Assembly (NCBI GenBank): GCA_002005505.1 | Contig: MVGU01001102.1 | Location: 90,001-154,000 of the forward strand | Source: Botryococcus braunii | Lineage: Eukaryota; Chlorophyta; Trebouxiophyceae | DNA: 64,000 nucleotides | Direction of reading: 5' to 3' | Shown here: piece after piece, positions 56,884 through 64,000 of the stretch | Layout of the letters: each line of letters begins with the position of its first letter | How positions within the stretch are numbered: position 1 is the first letter of the stretch | Notes under the pieces: generated by a model | Told to the model about the DNA's origin: nothing | Seen by the model: the letters and a program-made list of their open reading frames with translations, nothing else | Databases searched by the model: none | Made by a program: the position numbers and the translations under genes

Positions 56884-57916
56884 TGTAGTGAGGTGCCGCG
56901 TCAGCGCGACGCGTCTCACGTAGGATGTGCGCGTAGTTCATGTTTCTTCGTGCCCTTTGGGATACGAGTAGATCTCGCTGTCCTTGTGTGTAGGAAAATG
57001 ACTGTAATATCCTAGTGGGTCTCCTCTCGTCATCCATATCGTTATGCTCGCGAGAGCATCTCGTAGAGGGACGACGTAGCCGGATCCGCGCATAGGTGGA
57101 CTAGGAACTCGGGTGGCGATCATTGTCTTTGGGTTTGCTGCTACGAGTGAGACATCTAGCATTCTCTACATTGTTCATTATATATTGTTCTTTGGAGACT
57201 CGGACGACCTGCGTGAGGAGGGCTGCGAACTTGTAACGGATTGGAACTTCGATTTCTACCTTCGGTGTCACCCTTGCCTGAAACCCTTGCTTAGCTTGTT
57301 ATAAATCTTAGTTACACGTCTCACTTTGTTAAATTGGTATCGGCGAGGCGGTTAGAGCCTCGAACCGAAGGGAGACGTAGGGAAGGTTGTAATTGCATTG
57401 TTCCATTGCAATATGATGGCGGTTAAACGGAAAGGAAGCAAGTACTCCGGTCTCCCTCTTAAAGAAAAAGAAGTTTTGGAAGGTTTGGAAAAGAAAGGTA
57501 TTGAAGTCGATGATCTTTTGGAAGACGAGTCCGAAACGGAATTGCAATTGGCCCCATCGCCCAAACCGACCACACCCAAAACGAAACCCAAACCCACTCC
57601 TTTGAAGACACCCTTGAAGAAAATAAGACTGAATCCCTAATTCTACGGTTATTGAAGCGGATTGAGGCCTTGGAGGGAGAACGAGCATCCAAGCCGACGT
57701 CATCTGTAACCGCGCTCGAGGGCTCGTTCCGAGCAGCGGCGGTACAATCGAAGGTCAGTGCGATCGTCATTTGATATCTCGTTACCGAGCGTTACTTCAG
57801 CGGGTTGGTCTTGACGGCTCAGCAACGTGCATACAAGAGACTTCAAGATCAGCGAATGTAATCATCGAATCTGCCTTTCCGTCTCCGTCTGACTCTAATT
57901 ACATCCCAACACTACA
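56884..57916 (+). mobile_element. Candidate 1,033-bp LTR of an unidentified element
   Basis: Cuts into copia D at 56884. It begins TGTAGTGAGG and ends AACACTACA, so the termini TGTAGTG/CACTACA are perfect 7-bp inverted ends of TG...CA type. TATGGTATCGGTCTAGGGG, a primer-site-like sequence, follows at 57917. Against this reading, TTGGTATCGGCGAGG at about 57337 also looks like a primer site and is followed by a gag-like frame. The stretch could therefore hold two elements, with an LTR ending near 57337. The 3' partner lies outside the window. Confidence 0.5.
57413..57772 (+). pseudogene. Small Lys-rich gag-like reading frame
   Basis: From ATG 57413: MAVKRKGSKYSGLPLKEKEV, EGLEKKGIEVDDLLEDESET and a Lys-Pro-Thr-rich stretch to a stop at 57638-57640. 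A shifted frame continues with a coiled-coil-like segment (SLILRLLKRIEALEGERASK) to a stop near 57772. It is reminiscent of the N-terminal part of a gypsy gag, following a primer-site-like string at 57338, but there is no capsid domain or zinc knuckle. It may equally be spurious coding inside a long LTR. Confidence 0.35.
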
Positions 57917-57918
57917 TA

Positions 57919-57933
57919 TGGTATCGGTCTAGG
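57919..57933 (+). other. Primer-binding-site-like sequence
   Basis: TGGTATCGGTCTAGG lies two bases after the CACTACA terminus. The TGG start and its position suit a primer site; the tRNA is unidentified. Confidence 0.45.
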
Positions 57934-57951
57934 GGTGAGCGATTTCAAAAA

Positions 57952-59230
57952 ATGAGTGGGTCCAACGAATTCGATCTACCAGATGTCTACAGAGCTTCAA
58001 CTTCGGCTTCCTTCCTACGGCAGAAAACATCATGACTGCAAAATTATTTGACTTCAGAGACGACGTAGTCTTGAAGGCAAAAGTCCTCGATATTCAACGA
58101 AAGCATCTGCTCGCCAAACAGTCCATCTGGCAGGCCATCAACCCGTCACTCTACGAATCAGATTGGGTTCCAAATCGCCTTGTCACCGAGACTTCAAATA
58201 ATGTGAATGACGCCATGATTTCTCACGCGCGCGACTTCGATGGGCAGATCCTTCGTCAGCAGTGGGATAAACTTCTCTTCTTCTACGCCTCGGCTCAGAA
58301 GCTCGCAGAACATTGGCCTTATTGGTTCAAGGAAACAGATATGATTAATGCAGCCAGTGGGAAAATTCTATGCGCCATGGATGGTTATGACTTCCTCGAC
58401 TTTATCTTGCCTCAAGGAAGTTGATCCAGCTAAGCAAGTATCGACTTGGGTCGTCATCAACAAAACAGCTCTTGACATGACAGCTCCTGGAGAAAAGCCA
58501 CTTGCCAGTAAGGACACCTGGGACTGCTACTTAAATTTTCCAGATGAGACCAGCAAGTTTTATATTCCTCCAGCTCTACTATACAGCACGACGCCTTCAG
58601 AGTATCACTCCAATGCAATCTACCAAGCCATGGGAATCCCCAGCTCGTGGCTGCAAGGAGGAACACAACATCTTCTTCAATCAGCCCTCTTCATGAAACC
58701 AGACGAGTTCCCACAGGCTCCATGGGTACTCTTGCCCAACTCGGCTAAGCAGTCCGTCTTGAAAGGCTACAACGAAGGTAAGAAGTCAGCCATTGATTTC
58801 TCAGCCATCAATCATGATTTGAAGATTTTTTATGGCAAGAACTCCAGCTGTGACGACTACTACACTGGGAATGTTTCTTCAGAGGGGCCCAGTAGTGTCT
58901 CCTCGCACAAGAAGAGTCTTCATCGCACCTCGACCTACGCAACTAAGAGATGAATCTTCTCCTGATGTTGATAATGAGAATGCTTCACACGCCAATCAAG
59001 AAGAAGTGTCAGAAAATCAAGAGGAACTTCAAGGGGGATCAGCCCCACGTCATTTTGCTCGAGGGGCAATGCATGATGGTCCACCAAGTGATGATGATGA
59101 TGATGACGACGATGATGATGATGAGAATGATGATGATTATCACGACGAGGATTACGGCAATGCAGGAATGCCTCCAGTTGAACGACGCGATGAACCTCCT
59201 CTACGAAATGACCAGCCTCTACGTGATGAC
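57952..59230 (+). pseudogene. Unrecognised protein-coding relic, possibly retroelement ORF1/gag
   Basis: Starts at ATG 57952 (MSGSNEFDLPDVYRASTSAS) 36 bp after the putative LTR. One-base shifts near 58015, 58410 and 58880 join frames into a protein of about 425 residues. Visible stretches are MTAKLFDFRDDVVLKAKVLD, SIWQAINPSLYESDWVPNRL, WDKLLFFYASAQKLAEHWPY, NKTALDMTAPGEKPLASKDT, YLNFPDETSKFYIPPALLYS and QALFMKPDEF-like text. A C-terminal acidic run encoded by GAT repeats (about 59091-59160) follows. I do not recognise the family; no zinc knuckle, RT or nuclease motif is seen. Position after an LTR and primer site suggests a gag-like role. It is cut at 59231 by the gypsy-5 LTR. Confidence 0.5.
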
Positions 59231-59434
59231 TGTAACGGCAGGAAGCTGCCAGGTCCAATGCCAGGATTTCAGGCAGGAAGCTGCCGGGTCCTGAAATGAA
59301 GGCTCTGGAAAGTGGCACGCGTCTTGGCGTCGAAGGAAGTCCCGGTGCTGACCGGCTTGTAACAGATTCCGCTGAATGCTCTAACCTGACTGGTGTCTCA
59401 TCTCTCTCTCTCTCTCTCTCCCTTTGCCACCACA
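59231..59434 (+). repeat. Putative 5' LTR of gypsy-5
   Basis: Begins TGTAACGGCAGGAAGCTGCC and ends CTTTGCCACCACA. It includes a GCAGGAAGCTGCC direct repeat (about 59237 and 59273) and a short (CT)n. Limits are inferred from the TG...CA form and the primer site, as no second LTR is visible. Confidence 0.6.
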
Positions 59435-59437
59435 AGG

Positions 59438-59450
59438 TGGTGTCGGCGAG
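59438..59450 (+). other. Primer-binding site of gypsy-5
   Basis: TGGTGTCGGCGAG, three bases after the LTR. It differs by one base from the gypsy-1 site TGGTATCGGCGAG. Confidence 0.6.
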
Positions 59451-59486
59451 TAAAGCAAGGTTTTGCTAATCTACCTGTTGGGTATA

Positions 59487-62400
59487 ATGTCGGCAGCTAC
59501 TTTCACCACGTTGGTTACGTCGTATTGTGAGAAGTTGGGGGCGGCCAGCGATGTTGCCGAGCTTGATGCACTGGATCTCACGCTTGATAGTGACTACGCA
59601 AGGTTTCGTAAGAAGGATTTTGATGAACTGATGGCGAAGTGTACGGTCGAGGTGGCGCGCGATAACTACGATGTCGGCGATCATACGGATCTGATCATTA
59701 GTTCGATTGCCCAATTTTATGTCGCTACTGTTAAATTTCTAAAAATAGGTGCTCTTGCTGCTTTTCGTCCTGTCTGGGCTACAAGTTATGCGCGAAAGGT
59801 TTTTATGACGGAGGTTGCTCGTGATCCTGCGGTGTCGCACAAGCTTCCGTCTAATGCGTTAGGCAAGCCGCCGGTGTTCACGGGAAATAACACTAGGCAC
59901 TGGGTTGCTATTGTTAAGAATTATGTTGAGGCACAGGGAATCAACGATGACCAGCAAAAGCTTCGCGTTGGCGTCTCATTTCTCTCTACAAGCATTCAGG
60001 GTCACTGGTCCTGGTATGTCGTAACCCATCCTTCCCCTACTTTCGAAGATTTTCAGCAATTCCTGTTTGATTTTTATGACAAGAATGTAGGGGTGACGGA
60101 GGCCCGCCGCCACTGGCAGGGGGTTCGTCAAGGTTCGAAGTCTGTTCAGGAGTATGCCTTGGCGTTTAACTCCGCTCTTGCCGACCTGAATTCCATGCCT
60201 GGTGGGGAGGTCACGGAGAATGAGAAGGTTACGAATTTTCTGAATGGGTTGCGTGCATCGTTGCATTCTCAGTGTCGAATTAACCACAAAACTGGTCGTG
60301 CTTTCGATTCGTATATGGAGCTCTACCAGATCGCTCATGGGCTCGATGATACTGTCGCTGAAGGGTTTCGTTCGCGCGGTTCCGATATGTTTCCTTCGAA
60401 TCACCATGCTTATCGTGGGTTTGGTCGTTTCGATCGTGGGTTTGGTCGTCCGCGCGGTGTGTTTAAGGCTCGTGGGTTTCGTGCTCGTGGTCGCGGTTTT
60501 GATCGCGGTGATCGCTCGCATCATCGCCATGTCCCCGGTTTTCATCATGGGTCTTTTCCATCCCAGTCCATGCCCCTCACTTGTTATGGGTGTGGCCTCC
60601 CTGGCCACAAGCAGTCCGAGTGCCCTATGACTCCCCGGTTCTCGCAAGGATCTGCGCAGGTACCGCAAGCCCCAGCACATCACGCCGGTCCCCCAAATTC
60701 TGGTCGCGGCAATGCACCGAGTGGGCGTGGATCCTCTCGTGGGCGTGGGCGCTTTGGCTGGTATGAAGACTTATCTTTCTCAAAACTTGTGGCTGCTCAT
60801 GTTTGTTTGGAATGGGGCCCTGGAATTGAAATCCTTGTTTGTGAAGATACCCCCAAAGTGAACCTGCAAGATGGTCATGTGTATGCGTTCGTGCTTAAGC
60901 CCGAAAAAGCCCATGAAGTGCTCTCCGAGTATAATGCCCTGAAGAAGAATGCCCGTCAGATTGGCGCTTATTTTGTTTTGCCCAAACGAGTTGCTAAGGC
61001 AGTAAGTGTTGCTCCCCTTTTAAAAAGTAAAGAGAGAATTATGGAGGGGAGGCGCAACGAAAGTGTAGCTTTGAAAAGTGCGCATGGGGAAGAGAAAATT
61101 GTGGCTCCGTGGTCTTTTGAAGTGTGGTATGACAAGAAGAGGCCCAGTATATCAATGGTGAGAAAAGAACACCCCGAAGCGCAAATGGTCTTGCGCGGTA
61201 TGGTTGCAGGGGCAACCGCTGATTGTGCAGTTGATACCGGGGGAGAACTCTCATTCATCTCGGCAGAATTTCTGAAGAAAGTGAACATAACCCCGCAACA
61301 AGTGGATGAATTGGAAGTGGAAGTGGCCACGGGTGACATTGCAAAAGTGGTGCATCAAGTGAAGCTGAGAACAGTTTTCAAGTCTTTGCCTTGTGTGCAT
61401 ACTTACTATGTGCTACCAAAATTGGCTGGTGACTGTGATGTCTTGTTGGGCATGGATTTCCTTAAGCGCTATAAGGCCAAGGTTGATGTAGCGGAAGATA
61501 CGTGTACATTTTGGAACAGAGGGCGAGGCGTGATTGTTAAGTCCATTTCTGCTACTGCTAAGAGCGCTAGAAAGAAGTCCACTGTCATCTCTGCGAGGCA
61601 TTTGGCGCGCTGTATGAAGCAAGGCTGTCCAGTGTTTGTGGGCATGGTAAGCAAGAATGAAGGGCATGATAACGAGACACGCTCGGATGAGCAAGGGCAT
61701 GAACATGTTGATAGGCAAGAGGGCAACGAAGCGCGTAACGAAGGGCATAGCGATTATGATCATGGTGTTAAAGAGTTCGAACCTGCTTTTGAGCCTACAA
61801 ACAAGGCCGATGTCCCTTCTGATAAAAGTGGATTGAATCACCCCATTTGTCAACATCTTCGTGCTGAGTTCAGTGATGTCTTTTCTGAGAAATTAGAAGG
61901 CCTACCTCCTGACAGACATCTGTTCCACACTATCCCATTGTATAGTGAACATGTTCCTCCATCCCGACCTGGTTACCGTTTAGCTTTGCCTGAGTTGCAA
62001 GAAGCACAGAGACAGGTTGCTGAACTTCTTGAGCAGGGATTGATTCAACCAAGTTGCAGTCCGTTTAGCAGCCCTGTTCTGTTTGTGAAGAAAAAGGATG
62101 ACACGTTGCGTATGGTTATCGACTATCGTGCGTTAAACCGCATTACTGTCCCTGATCGTTATCCTCTCCCGCGGATTGATGAGTTGCTTGATAAACTGCA
62201 AGGTGTTGTGTGCTTTACAAGTCTTGATTTACTCTCTGGCTATCACCAAATTCGCTTGCAAGAGGAAGATGTTCCCAAAACTGCTTTCCGTGTTCCTTTT
62301 GGCCATTATGAGTTCAAAGTTCTACCCTTCGGTTTGACAAATGCCCCCGCTACTTTTCAACGTATGATGAATCGCGTATTCCATGACTTTGTGGCTGAAG

Positions 62401-64000
62401 GCTTTGTGGTAGTGTACCTTGATGATGTTTTGATCTTCTCTAAAACCGAGGAAGAGCATAAAGAGCATTTGCAAAAAGTTTTCGAGCGCCTACGTGAAGA
62501 GAAATTGTTTGTGAAGCTAAAGAAGTGTTCTTTTTGTCAGCCTGAACTACGCTATCTTGGCTTTATTGTGGGGAAGCATGGAATCAAGATTGATCCGGAT
62601 AAAGTCGCAGCAGTGATGAAGTGGGTCGTACCAACGACGGCCACTCAGGTACGACAGTTTTTGGGCCTCTGCAATTTTTCGCGGAAATTTGTGCAAGGGT
62701 ATAGTCAACTTGCTGCCCCGTTGAATCACTTATTGCGAAAAGGTGTCCCTTGGCTGTGGACTGATGCATGTCAAAAAGCCTTTGATGGGTTGAAGTGGGC
62801 CATCACAAATGCCCCAGTGTTGGCAATCCCTGATCTCTCCCCGGATGCGCCTAAGTTTCGGGTCGTGTGTGATGCCTCAAAGAATGGTGTTGGTGCTGTG
62901 CTTGAGAAAAATGGACGCCCATGTGCCTATATGAGCCGGAAATTTTCTGATGCTGAGAGAAATTATCATGTCACCGAGCAAGAGTTGGCTGCAGTGTGTA
63001 TGGCATTGACTGATTGGCGATGTTATCTCCTGGGGAAACCCTTTGAAGTGGTCACTGATCATGCAGCAAACACGTTTTTGCCGTCCCAATCGGTTTTGAG
63101 CCCTCGGCAAGCCAGGTGGTCGGAGTTGCTCCAGATGTACTCTATAGAGTGGAAGTATGAGCCCGGTCGTACTAATGTTGCGGACCCTTTGAGTAGGAAT
63201 CCAGCGTTCGTCGTTAGTTCTTTGGTGCACACTCCTAGGGGCTCTGTTCAGCGTAGGGCCGCGATGGGGGGGCGCGGCATAGGTCATCGTATTAGGTGTG
63301 CTGTACTTACGCGCAAGGGGGCGCGTTCCATTGGAGGCGGTACGGCCCCGCCATTAGGTGGGGTGGTCCCTGGAGCAGCAAGTGACTCGGGCGACGCGTG
63401 CCCGGATGGGTTCACCATGTGGTGCCCCGAGGGGGAAGACTGGTTGCACCGCATACGGACCGCGTATGAGAAGGATCATCTTCTAAGGGATGGGCGTAAA
63501 AGACAAAGAGCGAAGTTGGTCGCTAAAGATGGTTACTGGTTCCGTGGAAAAGCAATGTATGTTCCCGAAATGGCAGATGGTAAAGATAAAGAGCTCAAAG
63601 AAGCCATTCTCAAAGAAAACCATGAAGTGCCACAGGCAGGCCATGTGGGCCGGACTAAAATGTTGGAGAAAATACAACGGTATTTTTGGTGGCCGAAGCT
63701 GAGGGAAGGTGTTGAAGATTTTCTTCGCGTTTGCGATGCGTGCCAGCGCAACAAGGTGGATACCTCACTGCCAGCTGGTCTGCTGCAGCCTCTACCAATT
63801 CCTTCACGAAGGTGGGAAAGCATCTCCATGGATTTTATTACTGACTTACCCAAAACGGTGAACGGGAATGATGCTATCCTTGTGGTTGTGGACAGACTGT
63901 CTAAATATGCGCGTTTCATCCCAACAACTGATCAGGTGTCTGGTGAAGGTCTTGCTGATGTGTTTGTGGATCGTGTGTTTAAGCTGCACGGTATGCCTAA
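59487..64000 (+). CDS. gag-pol: Gypsy-5 fused Gag-Pol, open at the window end
   Basis: I translated this frame base by base from ATG 59487 (MSAATFTTLVTSYCEK): 1,504 codons with no stop to base 64000. Gag part: capsid-type segment (KPPVFTGNNTRHWVAIVKNY, YDKNVGVTEARRHWQGVRQG), an Arg-Gly-Phe-rich region, and a zinc knuckle CYGCGLPGHKQSEC at residue 366. Protease VDTGGELSF, DTG at 583-585. RT SFRVPFGHYEFKVLPFGLTN-like region and YLDDVLIFS at 977-980. RNase H VVCDASKNGVGAVLEKNGRP (Asp 1129). Integrase zinc region HVGRTKMLEKIQRYFWWPKL and CDACQ, first catalytic Asp about 1449 (SMDFITDLPKT). Gag and Pol are one ORF, unlike gypsy-1 and gypsy-2. It appears intact as far as visible. Confidence 0.96.
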   Translation, partial: MSAATFTTLVTSYCEKLGAASDVAELDALDLTLDSDYARFRKKDFDELMAKCTVEVARDNYDVGDHTDLIISSIAQFYVATVKFLKIGALAAFRPVWATSYARKVFMTEVARDPAVSHKLPSNALGKPPVFTGNNTRHWVAIVKNYVEAQGINDDQQKLRVGVSFLSTSIQGHWSWYVVTHPSPTFEDFQQFLFDFYDKNVGVTEARRHWQGVRQGSKSVQEYALAFNSALADLNSMPGGEVTENEKVTNFLNGLRASLHSQCRINHKTGRAFDSYMELYQIAHGLDDTVAEGFRSRGSDMFPSNHHAYRGFGRFDRGFGRPRGVFKARGFRARGRGFDRGDRSHHRHVPGFHHGSFPSQSMPLTCYGCGLPGHKQSECPMTPRFSQGSAQVPQAPAHHAGPPNSGRGNAPSGRGSSRGRGRFGWYEDLSFSKLVAAHVCLEWGPGIEILVCEDTPKVNLQDGHVYAFVLKPEKAHEVLSEYNALKKNARQIGAYFVLPKRVAKAVSVAPLLKSKERIMEGRRNESVALKSAHGEEKIVAPWSFEVWYDKKRPSISMVRKEHPEAQMVLRGMVAGATADCAVDTGGELSFISAEFLKKVNITPQQVDELEVEVATGDIAKVVHQVKLRTVFKSLPCVHTYYVLPKLAGDCDVLLGMDFLKRYKAKVDVAEDTCTFWNRGRGVIVKSISATAKSARKKSTVISARHLARCMKQGCPVFVGMVSKNEGHDNETRSDEQGHEHVDRQEGNEARNEGHSDYDHGVKEFEPAFEPTNKADVPSDKSGLNHPICQHLRAEFSDVFSEKLEGLPPDRHLFHTIPLYSEHVPPSRPGYRLALPELQEAQRQVAELLEQGLIQPSCSPFSSPVLFVKKKDDTLRMVIDYRALNRITVPDRYPLPRIDELLDKLQGVVCFTSLDLLSGYHQIRLQEEDVPKTAFRVPFGHYEFKVLPFGLTNAPATFQRMMNRVFHDFVAEGFVVVYLDDVLIFSKTEEEHKEHLQKVFERLREEKLFVKLKKCSFCQPELRYLGFIVGKHGIKIDPDKVAAVMKWVVPTTATQVRQFLGLCNFSRKFVQGYSQLAAPLNHLLRKGVPWLWTDACQKAFDGLKWAITNAPVLAIPDLSPDAPKFRVVCDASKNGVGAVLEKNGRPCAYMSRKFSDAERNYHVTEQELAAVCMALTDWRCYLLGKPFEVVTDHAANTFLPSQSVLSPRQARWSELLQMYSIEWKYEPGRTNVADPLSRNPAFVVSSLVHTPRGSVQRRAAMGGRGIGHRIRCAVLTRKGARSIGGGTAPPLGGVVPGAASDSGDACPDGFTMWCPEGEDWLHRIRTAYEKDHLLRDGRKRQRAKLVAKDGYWFRGKAMYVPEMADGKDKELKEAILKENHEVPQAGHVGRTKMLEKIQRYFWWPKLREGVEDFLRVCDACQRNKVDTSLPAGLLQPLPIPSRRWESISMDFITDLPKTVNGNDAILVVVDRLSKYARFIPTTDQVSGEGLADVFVDRVFKLHGMP

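Larger units (their letters stand above)
59231..64000 (+). mobile_element. Ty3/gypsy element gypsy-5, runs off the window end
   Basis: 5' LTR (59231-59434), primer site, and one uninterrupted gag-pol frame to base 64000. The 3' part with the rest of integrase, any chromodomain and the 3' LTR is outside the window. It is inserted into the unidentified element at 59231; the candidate target duplication is ATGAC (59226-59230), which cannot be checked at the other end. Confidence 0.88.

Noticed and set aside
59976..60683. 235-codon minus-strand frame, and a 166-codon His-rich one at 58935-59435
   Set aside because: They are antisense to the gypsy-5 gag and to the GAT-repeat acidic tail; no independent motif.

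Overview
This is a eukaryotic nuclear window made almost entirely of nested, mostly decayed LTR retrotransposons plus long simple-sequence tracts. I recognise no host gene, tRNA, rRNA or CRISPR array. The lineage hint is green plant/streptophyte. The primer-binding site of one Ty1/copia element matches 16 bases of the anticodon arm of the plant-type initiator tRNA-Met (the ...CCCACCA version rather than the animal ...CCCAGCA version). Large copia and chromodomain-bearing Ty3/gypsy families are also typical of plants. A charophyte alga such as Chara is my guess, not something the sequence proves.

Layout. 1-4389: no gene, with simple repeats, a 135-bp inverted-repeat element and a small minisatellite. 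4390-5127: Ty3/gypsy relic (minus) split by a 5'-truncated copia element A (minus, 5128-11871). 11872-13059: Penelope-like reverse transcriptase relic (plus). Copia element B (plus, 13087-27763) is inserted just behind it with a GCTTT target duplication. B itself carries a solo LTR (14848-15323, AAATG duplication) and a complete, very young chromovirus, gypsy-1 (17544-24415, GGAAG duplication, identical 299-bp LTRs). 27764-35589: non-coding, with a diverged 230-bp tandem repeat, long (CT)n, (GT)n and (TA)n tracts and a 146-bp palindrome.

35590-36523: gypsy RT relic (minus), abutted by copia C (minus, 36524-39019), which is cut by a second, truncated gypsy-1 copy (minus, 39020-44676). 44677-45133: copia gag fragment (plus) cut by copia D (plus, from 45134). 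D holds a complete chromovirus, gypsy-2 (minus, 50482-56436, GATCC duplication, 163-bp LTRs), and is cut at 56884 by an unidentified LTR element. That element carries an unfamiliar broken ORF (57952-59230) and is cut in turn at 59231 by gypsy-5. The gag-pol frame of gypsy-5 stays open from 59487 to the window end.

The most interesting signals are these. (1) Copia elements A, B, C and D all have LTRs with an internal 132-146 bp block repeated 328-482 bp apart. The block begins ACTTG (one of the two copies in A reads ACTCG), ends CAGG, is nearly identical within each LTR, and has a quite different interior in different families. (2) Priming is from an internal half of initiator tRNA. (3) A and B have an extra ORF upstream of gag. 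(4) Three gypsy families express gag and pol in three different ways: ATGA overlap, in-frame TGA, and fused ORF. (5) 57952-59230 is an unrecognised protein-coding relic.
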